Below are positions 41,822-52,422 of a DNA stretch of 64,000 nt, piece by piece. Source of the stretch: Vibrio sp. CDRSL-10 TSBA (GTDB taxonomy: Bacteria > Pseudomonadota > Gammaproteobacteria > Enterobacterales > Vibrionaceae). The notes beneath the pieces are model-generated. The model did no database searches. It had not been told where the DNA came from and was given only the letters and a program-made list of their open reading frames with translations. Each line of letters starts with the position of its first letter. Within the stretch, counting starts at the first letter, position 1. The stretch is from the NCBI GenBank assembly GCA_039696685.1, contig CP155566.1, positions 1,302,001 through 1,366,000 of the forward strand, read 5' to 3'. The position numbers and the translations under genes were made by a program.

Positions 41822-43388
41822 ATGAAAATGATTACCTCTCGACAACATCGATTATTACGATTCCTGCTACAACATCGGGAATACGTCACTTTATTCCATC
41901 TGGCAGAACAACTTGGTGTGTCGACAAAAACTATCCAGCGTGACCTGAATATTATTACTGCATACCTGGCTGATTTGAACGTGCAAATTGATAAAAAAGT
42001 AGGTGCTGGTGTTTTGCTGGTGGCTGAAAGCACCGCCGACCTGTTGCAACTGGAATTGCAACTGAGTGATGACAATGAAGATTCCGACGGCGTTTCTGGG
42101 CCATGCGCGACGGATAAAAATTGCCTCATGGCTATTGAGTGAAACCCCTAAAGAGACCTCAATTAACAAGCTTTCCGAGCGCCACCACATCAGCAATGCG
42201 TCAATCGTCAATGATTTAAAGGTGATCGAAGACTGGATCACACCGCTTGGGCTTGAACTGATTCGCAGCCAAAGCGGAACCCGAATTCAAGGTGATGAGA
42301 ACAGTGTACGTCAGGCCATGGCGGCGTTGATTAACGGGTTAATCAACCATCAGGATCCCGGTTTGGTGAATCACTCCAGACTGGACCCGGGCAGCTATAA
42401 AGCCTTGGTGCACTATTTTGGCGAAGACGAGGTGGGGTTTGTTCAGGTTCTGCTGCAGGACATGGAAGAAGAGCTTGCGTATCCGTTAGGTGAACCTTAC
42501 TACATCAATATTTTCACCCATATATTGATCATGATGCACCGGCGTATCAAGGGGAATTTGCTGGGAAATCCATGCTATGACGCGCGCCAGCATCCCAAGG
42601 ATTCAGCATTCAGGGTAGCGGGCAAAATGGTGGATAAAATCGAGCAGCATATCGGTTTATCTTTACCGGAAAATGAGGTGTGGTTTATTTACCAGTACAT
42701 TATTTCATCAGGAGTATTGGTATCTGAAAATCAAAGCAACAGTGTATTGCATACTGAATTATGCAGTTATCAGGCACGGGATATTTCACTGCAACTGGTC
42801 ATACGATTTTCACAGCTGATTAATATTGATTTGGCTGCAGATAAACAGTTATTGGATGGTATGGAAGTACATATACGTCCGCTGATAAACCGTCTTCATT
42901 ATCAAATTATCATTCGTAATCCACTGCTGGATGAAATTAAAAATGAGCTGGCGGATGTCTATCATTTGACGCGTATTGCCGTGAATGATCTGTTTACCAC
43001 TGATATGTCAGCGGCCGTTTCTGATGATGAAGTCGGTTATCTGGCGGTCCATTTTCAGGCAGCCATTGAACGCCAGATCACGCACAAGCGTGTGTTACTG
43101 GTGTGTTCTACCGGGGTAGGGACGTCACACCTGCTCAAAAGCCGCATTTTAAGAGCATTTCCCGATTGGGAAATCGTGGCGACGGTGCCATCGAGTCACT
43201 TACAAAGCGTGAATCAGGAACTCGCACCTGATCTGATTATCTCGACGGTTCATGTGGCAGAAATTGACACTCCGGTGGTGTATGTCACCGCGTTTCTAAA
43301 CGATGCGGATCTGCAGCGCATTACAGAAAAACTCATAACAGAAAAGCTACATCTCGCAAGCGATGCATATAACGTTACTCAATCTTAA
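41822..43388 (+). CDS. PRD-domain transcriptional regulator of a PTS, +1 frameshift in the sequence
   Basis: This 521-residue protein (corrected) has a DeoR/HTH_11-type DNA-binding domain (TSRQHRLLRFLLQHREYVTLFHLAEQLGVSTKTIQRDLNII), a second HTH-like segment and two PRD domains with histidines (about 190-400). A C-terminal IIB-like domain has the phosphocysteine motif LLVCSTGVGTSHL. It is MtlR/LicR-like but lacks a IIA domain. The frames join at 42092-42096 (GTTTC to GTTC; restored DSDGVLGHARRIKI). It lies directly before the PTS genes it presumably controls by phosphorylation. Confidence 0.88.
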
Positions 43389-43411
43389 TCCCAGGATATC
43401 GAAGGTGATTT

Positions 43412-43877
43412 ATGGACATTTCAAAAGTACTCAGTGTAAAGCACATTAAATTAAACATGGTCGCTACAACTAAAAAAGAAGCGATTGAAGAAACTGACCG
43501 ATTTATTGGTTGAAGATGGTGCTGTGATTGATAAAGAGCATTTTGTCCGCGATGTATGGCTGCGCGAGGAACAAGGCTCAACCGGTTTTGAAAATCACAT
43601 TGCTATTCCACACGGTAAATCTGAGGCAGTACGCCAAACCACATTAGCGATTGGCCGTACCCAAAACGAGATCCCTTGGGAAACCATGGATGGCAGTGAC
43701 ATTCGCTGCATTATTCTGTTTGCCGTTCGCATGGTTGACCAGAACACCACGCATATTCGTCTGTTATCACAAGTTTCAAGCGCATTGGCAGATGAAGAGA
43801 TCATTGAGCAGTTGCTGCAAGAACAAGATCCACAAAAAATCGTTGAGCTGTTTAATCCGGAAACGGTAACGGAATAA
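43412..43877 (+). CDS. PTS fructose-type IIA protein, +1 frameshift in the sequence
   Basis: This 154-residue phosphocarrier (corrected) has the phospho-histidine in HIAIPHGKSEAV. It starts MDISKVLSVKHIKLNM. The frames join at 43490-43494 (GAAAC to GAAC; restored KKEAIEELTDLLVEDGAV). It receives phosphate from HPr and passes it to IIB. It is a separate polypeptide, unlike the fused FruA/FruB arrangement. Confidence 0.92.
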
Positions 43878-43942
43878 CGGTTTAATTTATTTTAACTATC
43901 AGCTAGTGGTTTAAACCAAAAATAAACTTGTCGAGGTTAATG

Positions 43943-44254
43943 ATGAATATTGTAGGAATTACTGCATGTACTGTAGGTATTGCTCACACGTATATTGCGC
44001 AAAAGAAAATTGAAATAGCCGCTAAAAAGGCGGGCAATAACGTAAAGATTGAAACTCAGGGTACGATTGGCATCGAAAATAAACTGACCGATGAAGATAT
44101 TGCCCAAGCGGATATTGTGCTGTTAGCCGCCGATGTTAATGTCACCGGTGAAGAACGATTTGCCGGAAAAAAAGTAGTTAAAGTGTCCACAGAAATCGCT
44201 ATTAAATCGCCTAACAAGCTTATCGAAAAACTCCAGCAGTTAGTGACGGAGTAA
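43943..44254 (+). CDS. PTS fructose-type IIB protein
   Basis: This 103-residue protein starts MNIVGITACTVGIAHTY, with the phospho-cysteine at position 9 (the ACTVGIAHT motif of fructose-type IIB). GAGG lies six bases before the ATG at 43943; the ATG at 43940 is also possible. It follows IIA by about 65 bp. Confidence 0.92.
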   Translation: MNIVGITACTVGIAHTYIAQKKIEIAAKKAGNNVKIETQGTIGIENKLTDEDIAQADIVLLAADVNVTGEERFAGKKVVKVSTEIAIKSPNKLIEKLQQLVTE

Positions 44255-44297
44255 TTTCAGCCAGACCAATTACAATAACAAACAGAGGGTTTTATCT

Positions 44298-45405
44298 ATG
44301 AGTATAAAGGACATCTGGAGAGCAGCTAACCCTAAAGGCCATCTGCTGACCGCTATCTCGTTTTTGATTCCGATTGTCTGTGGTGCCGGCTTTATTATTG
44401 CCATCGGCATGGCGATGGGAGGCAAGCCTCAGGACGCTTTGGTGCTGGGTGAGTTTGATTTGTGGACGTCAATGGCGACCATGGGAGCAAAGGCGCTCGG
44501 ACTGTTACCGGTTGTGATTGCCTGTGGTATTGCCGGCTCGATTGCGGGTAAACCCGGCATCGCACCAGGTTTTGTTGTCGGCCTTGCGGCAAACACTATT
44601 TCTGCTGGTTTTATTGGCGGGATTCTGGGTGGTTACATTGCCGGGTATATCGCGCTGGGTATCATCAAAAATGTCAAGGTTTCCGAGCTGGGCCAGAGGC
44701 TTAATGCCGACCCTGATTGTGCCGTTTTTTGCCTCTGTGATCAGTGGATTAATCATGGTCTACATCATCGGCACACCGATCGGCATCTTCACCGATACCC
44801 TGACCGGTTTTCTGAGAAGCATGGGAACTTCATCGAATCTGGTGTTGGGTGCTGTGATTGGCGCTCTGTGTATCCTGGATTTCGGCGGACCGATCAATAA
44901 AACCTGTTTTGCCTTCGTACTGACGCTTCAGGCGCAGGGTATCAACGAACCGATTACTGCACTGCAGTTAGTCAACACGGCAACACCTATCGGCTTCGGA
45001 CTGGCGTACTTCATTAGCAAACTTCTGCGCAAGAACATTTATAACAATGAAGAAATCGAAACCTTAAAATCGGCTGTTCCTATGGGTGTGGTGAACATTG
45101 TTGAAGGGTCTATACCGATCGTGATGAATGATATTGTGCGTGGTATCTCTGCGGCGGCCATCGGCGGCGCTTGTGGTGGTGCGGTGACCATGGTTTACGG
45201 TGCGGACGCAACAGTACCTTTCGGCGGCATATTTATGATTCCGACCATGTCCAATCCAATGGCCGGTATTATGGCTCTGGTCGTTAATATACTTGTCACT
45301 GCCACCGTTTATGCAGTAATCAAAAAAGATGTTCCTCGTGATGTTGTTATAAATAACGATGATGAAGAGGAAGATATCGACCTAGACGATATAAAAATCA
45401 GCTAA
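44298..45405 (+). CDS. PTS fructose-type IIC permease, +1 frameshift in the sequence
   Basis: This 368-residue membrane permease (corrected) has about nine helices and the conserved LDFGGPINKTCFAF and NIVEGSIPIVMND segments of fructose-type IIC. The frames join at 44679-44683 (GTTTC to GTTC; restored IIKNVKVPSWARGLMPTLIVP). The acidic tail (DDEEEDIDLDD) is cytoplasmic. The sugar is not given by the sequence alone; the following epimerase points to a ketohexose such as allulose. Confidence 0.92.
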
Positions 45406-45522
45406 ATATATTTTAAATTTTCAATCCAGTTAATTTAACGGCCTTAATTAAAGTTTCGGTCGATGGGTCTCTGCACCCTTAAAAACAGATTATCTTTTCT
45501 CTAACGAACGGATTATATAACC

Positions 45523-46216
45523 ATGAGTGAACATATTAATATTTCGCCATCGTTAATGACGATGGACCTGGATCAGTTCAAAGAGCAGATTACTTTTTTA
45601 AACGACCATGTCGATTCATTCCATATTGATATTATGGATGGCCATTTTGTGCCTAACCTGAGCTTATCGCCATGGTTTATCGAACAAACCCGCAAGCTGA
45701 CCAACAAAGAAATGTCGGCCCATTTAATGGTGACGGATCCTTCATTCTGGGTACAGCAGCTGATTGATATTCGATGTGAGGTCATTTGCATGCCGGCAGA
45801 AACGTGTTAACGGCATCGCTTTCCGGCTGATTGACCAAATCCATGATGCGGGGCTGAAAGCGGGTATCGTATTGAACCCGGAAACGCCGGTCAGCGAGAT
45901 CCTGCCTTACATCGATCTGTTGGACAAAGTCACGGTGATGACGGTCGATCCTGGCTTTGCCGGTCAGCGTTTCCTGGTCAATATGCTGGATAAAATTACC
46001 GAACTGCGCCAACTGCGTGAAGAAAATGGTTACCAGTATCAGATTGAGATGGACGGTTCGACCAATAAGAAGCACTGGAAAGTGATTCACGATGCCAAGC
46101 CTGACATTTATGTGATAGGCCGCAGCGGGCTGTTCAACCTGGCTGATAATATCCACAGTTCGTGGGAGATGATGGTGACGGAGTTTGAACAGGCAACCGG
46201 CGAAAAATTTGCCTGA
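45523..46216 (+). CDS. alsE: D-allulose-6-phosphate 3-epimerase-type protein, +1 frameshift in the sequence
   Basis: This 230-residue TIM-barrel protein (corrected) belongs to the ribulose-phosphate 3-epimerase superfamily, AlsE branch. Metal and acid/base residues are visible in FHIDIMDGHFVPN, MSAHLMV and VMTVDPGFAGQRFL. The frames join at 45799-45803 (GAAAC to GAAC; restored VICMPAERVNGIAFRLID). It would convert allulose-6-phosphate to fructose-6-phosphate, linking the PTS product to glycolysis. A pentose-phosphate or other ketose-phosphate substrate cannot be excluded. Confidence 0.88.
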
Positions 46217-46250
46217 TAGTCTGGCGAATGGTTAATGTTTACCGATAAAA

Positions 46251-46277
46251 AGAGAGCATAGATACATGCTCTCTTTT
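46251..46277 (+). terminator. Terminator of the PTS/epimerase operon
   Basis: AGAGAGCAT / ATGCTCTCT with a 6-nt loop, then TTTC, 35 bp after the epimerase stop. Confidence 0.85.
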
Positions 46278-46296
46278 CTTTGCTGCCCTCTACTCG

Positions 46297-46515
46297 ATGG
46301 GGGTTCCTGCAACGGCAACCGCGCAAGACCTTCTCTCTGTCGTGCTTGTGGTAGGTGCTGTGAGCGCTACGATTTTCACCAGCTATGCGTTTATCTTCTC
46401 CCATGCTGGGGTACGAAACCTTTATCGAAAATCCAAAGCTATATTTGAGGGTGTGTTTGCGGTGTTCTTCGGTACCGCGAGTGTTAAGCTTCTGCTGAGT
46501 GATATAAAAGGGTAG
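46297..46515 (+). pseudogene. Probable remnant of a LysE/RhtB-type exporter
   Basis: A 72-codon frame encodes two membrane-helix-like segments (LLSVVLVVGAVSATIFTSYAFIF and AIFEGVFAVFFGTASVKLLLS) separated by the basic loop RNLYRKSK. This pattern resembles the C-terminal third of LysE/RhtB amino-acid exporters. No N-terminal part is found upstream, where the epimerase terminator lies. I regard it as a 3' gene fragment; a small membrane protein is the alternative. Confidence 0.4.
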
Positions 46516-46948
46516 GTGAACTAAAGCTTCTCTGGGCTGGGGCGTGCCATGATTTCGCGGCATTGTAAGCCACGCTTTTGCTTTCTCGGTTTCTTTGAGC
46601 TTACTGTCAGCGTGCCAGTCACTTTTTGCTTGCCAAAGAATGGCCAGCTATGCGCTTGGGTTCTTTGGCGTTGCTCTGACTGGGTTTTAGGCGTTTCCGA
46701 CGCCAAAAGCCTCAAAACTCGTCCTGATTTTTTGCCCTGATTTGGTGGTTTCAGAAAGTTACCTAGCTCGGTTTTGCCCCATTATTTGCTAAAAAAAATT
46801 TTCGATCGATAAATCCCGTCAGAATTTGCCCTATATTTCCTAATGTCGAACCAGAGCCGGGGTGTGCACATTCTGGACAAAAGCGAGAAAAACACGAACT
46901 CTTAAGAGTTTTGTCCAGAATGTATAGTCATTCAAAAGAGAACATTGA
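46516..46948. other. Unassigned stretch with an inverted-repeat element
   Basis: 46525-46760 contains GC-rich DNA with overlapping weak frames on both strands, none convincing. 46760-46860 is AT-rich. The perfect inverted repeat at 46868-46923 is listed separately. The region looks like the scar of past rearrangement next to the exporter remnant. Confidence 0.35.
46868..46923. repeat. Perfect 15-bp inverted repeat with a palindromic core
   Basis: ACATTCTGGACAAAA (46868-46882) and its exact complement TTTTGTCCAGAATGT (46909-46923) enclose 26 bp that include the palindrome AACTCTTAAGAGTT (46897-46910). It lies 25 bp past the stop codon of the AEC carrier and could terminate that gene or be a mobile-element end. 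Confidence 0.8.
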
Positions 46949-47834
46949 TTAAAAAGGCTCTAATGACAAAGCAATCGTCAATAGCACTGGCAAAGTTACG
47001 ATGCTTAAAAAGTTACCAAACAGAACCATTGAAGCGACCTTGGCAGGCTCAAGGCCAAACCTTTCAGCAAGCAGGTAATTCATGACTGCTGGAGGCAACA
47101 TCGAAAAGAGTAACATCATCTGCAAATGCATGGTCGGCAGTGGAATAAGCATATAAATAATCCCAAAAGTAACCGCCCCTGTTGCCAACGACTGCAGAGT
47201 GCAAAGCAGACCGACTTTAAGACCGCTCAGGCGCATATTACACATCTGAGTCCCGAGGGATAAAAGCATAATTGGGACGGCTGTCTGCCCCAGAAGTGCT
47301 GTTGCATCATAAAGAGGCTCCCAGATACCAATGTCGGTCAAGTTTAGTATCAGAGCCACAATAGCCGCGATAAACATAGGCATACGTACAACCTGCTTAA
47401 GAGGATTCCCTTTGCTGACGAATGTCAGACCAAGACTGACATGCGTACAAACCGAAACGACGAGCAACAGTACTGCTGGTGCTATAGCATCCTCGCCAAA
47501 CGTGTAAGTAAAGAGAGGTATTGCTAAGTTACCACTATTGCGAAACATATGTGGCGGAGCCCAGACTTTGTAAGGAAGTTTAAACAACCGACATATTGGA
47601 ACCATTAACAAGCCAGGGATAAATATCGCAACAAGCGAAGCACTAAGCAGCGGCACTTGGGTCATATCAAGTGGCATCGTTTCCTACTGAAGAAAACACC
47701 AGAGCAGGCAAGAGCATATCCATGTTAATACGGTTAATGGGCCGAAAATCCATTTTAATCCAACGACCAATGCCGTACCCCATAGCCACGAGGGAAAATA
47801 GCGGAAACAGTATTCCAATGACTAATTCAAACAT
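46949..47834 (-). CDS. AEC (auxin efflux carrier) family transporter, +1 frameshift in the sequence
   Basis: This 294-residue membrane protein (corrected) has about ten helices. It begins MFELVIGILFPLFSLVAMGY at ATG 47834 and shows the AEC pattern FRNSGNLAIPLFTYTFGEDA. The frames join at 47679-47683 (GTTTC to GTTC; restored ALVFSSVGTMPLDMTQ). The substrate is unknown; relatives carry malonate, malate or amino-acid derivatives. It directly follows the aminotransferase gene. Confidence 0.88.
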
Positions 47835-47838
47835 CTTA

Positions 47839-49011
47839 CTACCTGTTTTCCAGTGCTGTCTGTAAACGCTCTAAAGCGATGGCAAGACTAGTGTGATTGG
47901 TACCGTAACAGACACGCAGGTGACCACACCCCGCCTCTCCAAATGCTTCCCCGGGTGCGACGCCTACTTTAGACTTCTCAATCATATCCAGAATAAATGG
48001 CTGGCTATTGTTAGCTAACCCATCAACCTTCAGGAAGGCATAAAAGGTTGCCGGCATTTCATACAAGGTTACGCCAGAGATATTACCTAATGCTTCACGC
48101 ACCATATCTCTCGAATGACGAAAACGCTTCAGTGTCTGTTGTAAAAAGACTTCGCCCTGCTCAATTGCAGCAACGCCTGCGGCCTGAACAAAGGCAGGAG
48201 CACAGGAAACATTAAACTCAATCAGCTTGGTAATCGTTGGCCGGAGAGGCTTAGGCAGAGTAAGCCAGCCCAAACGCCATCCCGTCATACACCAGGTTTT
48301 GGAGAAACTATTACAAACAATAATACGATCATGGTCATCGATGAACTGACAAAAGGAAGGGGCAGATGTTCCCTCATAAACATGGCGGTTATACACTTCA
48401 TCCGAGATTACCCATACCCCGGTCTGTCGAGAAAACTCGGTTATCGCTTTAAGCTGTTGTTCGCTCGCCATCCATCCAGTCGGATTGGCTGGTGAATTGA
48501 TAACTAATGCCCGGGCATCTTTCGTCACCGCAAAAAGCGCCTCCATATCCAGTTCGAATCGTCCTTCGACCTGAGTAAGCGGGAACTCTACGACTTCCGC
48601 ACCAAGTAGACTTGGAATAGCGGTCAGTATCGGATAAGCAGGACTGATAACAACCACCTTATCCCCTGGCTTTAATACGGCCTGAGCGGCAAGCATCACC
48701 GCATTGGTACCTGACAAGGTCACTACGATATTCTCATCGGTAAACGGACGCTCAAACAGACGTGACTGGTAGTCAGCCAGCGCCTGGCGCAACTGCGGTA
48801 TACCATTGTTTGGTGTATACAATGTCTGCCCCTGCTCCAGGCTTTCGAAAGCCGCCTGCTTAATAAAATCAGGTGTAACAATATCTGACTCTCCAAACCA
48901 CAGGGGAATGACATCTTTTTGCGACATACCAAAGTTGGCAATAGCGCGGATAGAAGACTCTTTCAATTGTGACGCAACCGGACTGATGTCGCTAAGTATG
49001 GAAGACTGCAT
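47839..49011 (-). CDS. Class I/II pyridoxal-phosphate aminotransferase
   Basis: This 390-residue fold-type I aminotransferase of the aspartate aminotransferase superfamily has the PLP lysine in NSFSKTWCMTGWRLGW, the NPTGWMAS loop and the C-terminal arginine region GHLRVCYGTNHTSL. The start at 49011 matches the family length. The AEC carrier gene starts 4 bp after its stop, so the two form an operon. It is divergent from the Lrp-type regulator, suggesting amino-acid-responsive control. The precise substrate is unknown. Confidence 0.93.
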   Translation of the reverse strand: MQSSILSDISPVASQLKESSIRAIANFGMSQKDVIPLWFGESDIVTPDFIKQAAFESLEQGQTLYTPNNGIPQLRQALADYQSRLFERPFTDENIVVTLSGTNAVMLAAQAVLKPGDKVVVISPAYPILTAIPSLLGAEVVEFPLTQVEGRFELDMEALFAVTKDARALVINSPANPTGWMASEQQLKAITEFSRQTGVWVISDEVYNRHVYEGTSAPSFCQFIDDHDRIIVCNSFSKTWCMTGWRLGWLTLPKPLRPTITKLIEFNVSCAPAFVQAAGVAAIEQGEVFLQQTLKRFRHSRDMVREALGNISGVTLYEMPATFYAFLKVDGLANNSQPFILDMIEKSKVGVAPGEAFGEAGCGHLRVCYGTNHTSLAIALERLQTALENR

Positions 49012-49153
49012 TGTTGTACCTCGGCTAAAAACTCGACTAATAAGCTCTAATCTTATCGGTCATAGCAGGAATTGCCTTGCTTTTCAGGTGTGACATAAGC
49101 CCACTTTTGCATTAGTCTTCCAATTATTGCCTCATTAATGGCGGAGTCTTTCT

Positions 49154-49621
49154 ATGAAGAAGCTTGATAAAGTCGATATTGCCGTATTGCAGCGTTTGCA
49201 GCAGGATGGACGCTTAACAAATGCAAAGCTTGCCCAAGAGCTGGCAATCAGTGAAACCCCCTGTTGGAGGAGGCTAAAGCGCTTGGAAGAAGAGCAATAT
49301 ATAGAGGGGTATCAGGCTAACCTGAATCGCCGCAAGCTAGGGTTTGGCGTTCTGGCATTTGTTCAGCTTACCTGTACAAAGCATGATACTGAAACAACCA
49401 GGATTTTCGAGTCTATTATCCAAAGCTCTGAGAACGTGCTTTCTTGCCACAATACAACCGGCGATTCGGATTTTATGCTCCAGGTTGTCGCTAAAGATCT
49501 TGATGATTACAGCGATTTTGTTGAAAGAGAGCTAAGGCAGCTACCCGGCGTGTCTGTGATTAGCTCAAATATTTCTCTACGAGAGCTGAAGTCATCCACA
49601 AGGCTACCGGTTTCTCTCTGA
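49154..49621 (+). CDS. Lrp/AsnC-family regulator
   Basis: This 155-residue regulator has an N-terminal AsnC-type helix-turn-helix (KLDKVDIAVLQRLQQDGRLTNAKLAQELAISETPCWRRLKRLEEE) and a C-terminal RAM domain (GDSDFMLQVVAKDLDDY) for amino-acid binding. It is divergent from the aminotransferase/AEC operon with a 142-bp gap, and probably controls it and perhaps the dehydrogenase-proC pair. Confidence 0.95.
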   Translation: MKKLDKVDIAVLQRLQQDGRLTNAKLAQELAISETPCWRRLKRLEEEQYIEGYQANLNRRKLGFGVLAFVQLTCTKHDTETTRIFESIIQSSENVLSCHNTTGDSDFMLQVVAKDLDDYSDFVERELRQLPGVSVISSNISLRELKSSTRLPVSL

Positions 49622-49799
49622 CACAACCAACCTATGTCACAATTTCTTTACATCTGAATTAGTCTTTCATAATTACGTTATTTTATGAAAGACTATGTAC
49701 TTTTTGATTGATATCCAGGCAACCTTTGCAAGGTAATTTCTTCGCAAAAAGATAGACTGTTAACAACTGATACCACTAAACAGCACTGCGGAGAAGCCT

Positions 49800-50840
49800 A
49801 TGAAAGCCGTCGTTATAGAAAAATTTTCATCTATTCCAGAAATCAAAAATGTACCGGATCCAACACCCGCTTCCCATGGTGTGGTAATTAAAGTTGAAGC
49901 GACTGGTGTATGTCGCAGTGACTGGCACTGCTGGCAAGGTCATGATGAGGACGTTGTACTCCCGCACGTACCCGGTCATGAATTTGCCGGTGTTATCGAA
50001 GAAGTTGGTTCAGAGGTGAATAGGTTCAAGGTTGGCCAGCGAGTGACAGTGCCGTTTGTAAACGCATGTGGCTCCTGTCCTGAGTGTAATACCGGTAATC
50101 ATCAGGTGTGTGGTAATCAGACCCAGCCCGGCTTTACGCATTGGGGATCATTTGCTGAATACACCACTGTTGATCACGCTGACGTAAATTTGGTCACCCT
50201 ACCAGAGCATCTGGACTTTGTTACAGCAGCCAGCCTTGGCTGCCGGTTTGTAACTTCATTCAGAGCGGTAGTCGATCAAGGCAAAGTTTCTGCCGGACAA
50301 TGGGTAGCAGTACATGGCTGTGGTGGTGTCGGCCTGTCAGCGATTATGATTGCGACTGCAATTGGTGCCAATGTAATCGCCATCGATATTGATGATACCA
50401 AGCTGGAAATGGCACGCTCGCTTGGGGCTGTAGCCACGGTAAATGGCAATAAAGTCGCTGATGTTGCAGAAGCTGTAATTGAGATCAGTAAAGGAGGTGC
50501 ACATGTTTCTCTTGATGCTCTGGGGCACCCTATCACCTGTGTAAACTCAGTGAAGAGCTTGCGCAAATTAGGCAAGCATATACAAGTCGGGTTATTACTT
50601 GCTGAACAGGCTAATCCTGCTATGCCTATGGCTAAAGTTATCGCTGACGAACTGGAAATTATAGGTAGCCACGGCATGCAAGCACATCGTTACGATGCCA
50701 TGTTAGCCATGATGATGTCCGGAAAATTAACACCAGAGAAATTGCTGGGCCGTACTATCAGCCTGGAACAATCGATTGAGGCTCTAACCACTATGGATTC
50801 GGCAACCACACCTGGCGTTACGGTTGTTACAGGTTTCTAA
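49800..50840 (+). CDS. Zinc-dependent alcohol dehydrogenase
   Basis: This 346-residue medium-chain dehydrogenase has catalytic zinc ligands in [14 protein letters not shown] and [11 protein letters not shown], four structural-zinc cysteines in [15 protein letters not shown], and the Rossmann motif [14 protein letters not shown]. The substrate is unknown. ADH-type alcohol or polyol oxidation is likely. It is followed by proC after 10 bp, and GGAGAAG lies upstream of its ATG. Confidence 0.94.
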   Translation: MKAVVIEKFSSIPEIKNVPDPTPASHGVVIKVEATGVCRSDWHCWQGHDEDVVLPHVPGHEFAGVIEEVGSEVNRFKVGQRVTVPFVNACGSCPECNTGNHQVCGNQTQPGFTHWGSFAEYTTVDHADVNLVTLPEHLDFVTAASLGCRFVTSFRAVVDQGKVSAGQWVAVHGCGGVGLSAIMIATAIGANVIAIDIDDTKLEMARSLGAVATVNGNKVADVAEAVIEISKGGAHVSLDALGHPITCVNSVKSLRKLGKHIQVGLLLAEQANPAMPMAKVIADELEIIGSHGMQAHRYDAMLAMMMSGKLTPEKLLGRTISLEQSIEALTTMDSATTPGVTVVTGF

Positions 50841-50850
50841 GGAGGGCGAA

Positions 50851-51673
50851 ATGACACAAGATAAACAATCTCCGATTATCGGGTTTATTGGGGGTGGTAA
50901 TATGGCCGCCGCCATGATTAGTGGGCTGATTTCGAAAGGTTTTCTGGCGCAAGATATACAGGTGTCAGAACCATCCGCAGAAAGAGTGGCATGGTTATCA
51001 GACAAATATGGTGTATCTACGGTAAGTAAAACGCAGGATGTCGTTGATAAGTCCGATGTTGTTGTGCTGGCGGTCAAGCCTCAGGTTATAGAAGCTGTTG
51101 CAAAACAAATTGATATCAGAGCAGATAGAAGTCAGGTTTTTGTTTCCATCGCTGCAGGCACATCTATCAAAACACTCGAGAATATATTGGGCCATGAGTG
51201 TGCAATAGTGCGCTTGATGCCCAATATGCCAGCGCTGGTCGGCGCTGGGATGTCTGGTTTATATGCAAATGCCAACACCGATGAGCAACAAAAGAAGCTT
51301 GCAACCACGGTCGCTGAATCTTTTGGTGAGTGCTTAGAAGTACAGAATGAAAATGACATTAACCTAGTCACAGCGCTTTCTGGTAGCGGTCCGGCGTATT
51401 TCCTGCTTATGATGCAATGCATGATCTCGGCTGGTGAAGAGCTGGGGATGAGATCTGATGATGTAAAGCGCCTGGTTGGTCATACGGCCCTGGGGGCTGC
51501 AAAATTAGCATTACTATCTGATGATGAACCAGATACACTTTGCCAACGTATTGCGTCACCCGGCGGAAACCACTGAAGCGGCGCTTACTACTCTGCATGA
51601 GAGAGAAGTTGAAAGTGCTGTAAAACAAGCGGTTAAAGCGGCATACCAGCGTGCTTTGGAATTAAGTGTTTAA
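50851..51673 (+). CDS. proC: Pyrroline-5-carboxylate reductase, +1 frameshift in the sequence
   Basis: This 273-residue enzyme (corrected) reduces P5C to proline. Its nucleotide-binding start IIGFIGGGNMAAAMISGLI, the central VRLMPNMPALVGAGMSGLY and the catalytic ALSGSGPAYFLLMMQ are present. The frames join at 51566-51570 (GAAAC to GAAC), restoring the signature SPGGTTEAALTTL and the C-terminus RALELSV. Vibrio chromosomes normally have another proC elsewhere; this copy sits beside amino-acid genes and may be a second, specialised one. Confidence 0.93.
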
Positions 51674-51777
51674 GTAGGCAGAGGCAATATATGAGCTACT
51701 TAAATGCATAGTTATGCGAACTACTAATATGCTCCAGCTTTTAAAAATGCTCACTGATGTCCAATTCCTGTTACGGC

Positions 51778-51800
51778 GACCACCGTTATAAATGGTGGTC
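51778..51800 (+). terminator. Hairpin after proC
   Basis: GACCACC / GGTGGTC with a 9-nt loop, followed by a weak T-run (GTCGTTTT). Confidence 0.5.
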
Positions 51801-52422
51801 ATTGTCGTTTTGGGATACTAAAACTTATCGATAGAGTAGAAATCGTCCTATCGTCCTAAATTGAAAATGTCCATAGGTGTGACAGCACGATCATAGCTAG
51901 CAAGTTTATGCCCCAAAGCTTGTTAGTACAAATGCTCAGCTTGCTCTGAGGATGTTAATTTTGGATTGATTTTCCTAATGTGATCGGAACACTTAGTTGC
52001 GCATTAGATCTATCCCAATAAACTCATATGTTTAAGACGACCAGTTGTCTTGTCTTGACAACACTTCTTGATTTTGAGTCCAGCGCCACAAAAAACGCTT
52101 CTAATTAGGCTTCAACTCAACATCGGCATCATTATAGAAAGTACGTCTTTGAATCCGAGACGCTTTGGCTTGCCTTGAGGAAACGTACTGTCTAGGGACT
52201 CTCAATACGAGCATATTTGAATCTCGGTGGTTTAGATTAGTTTGCGTCCATTCAAGGTGAGTCGACGTCATTTGGAATGGGGGGTTTCTTAGTAGAACGC
52301 TCGGAAAGTGATGATGCTTCAAACATAGGTAAACACAGTGGAAATCACGTCCAATGTTTGCCAAGAGGTCCTATATGGTATAACTTCGAAAGGTTGAATT
52401 CGGGACTAACTGGTTTTTATAA
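51801..52422. other. AT-rich gene-free stretch
   Basis: About 620 bp lie between the proC hairpin and the diguanylate cyclase. The only frame of note (52101-52364, minus strand, 87 codons) shows no features I recognise. Base composition shifts to AT-rich here, marking the left edge of an accessory segment. Confidence 0.3.

Noticed and set aside
46521..46715. Basic 64-codon minus-strand frame in the gap after the epimerase
   Set aside because: Overlaps an equally open plus-strand frame, no ribosome site, low-complexity Lys/Arg/Gln composition.
52101..52364. 87-codon minus-strand frame before the diguanylate cyclase
   Set aside because: No convincing start or domain, and composition like non-coding DNA. 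A one-base correction at its GTTTC would change the C-terminus, but neither version is recognisable.
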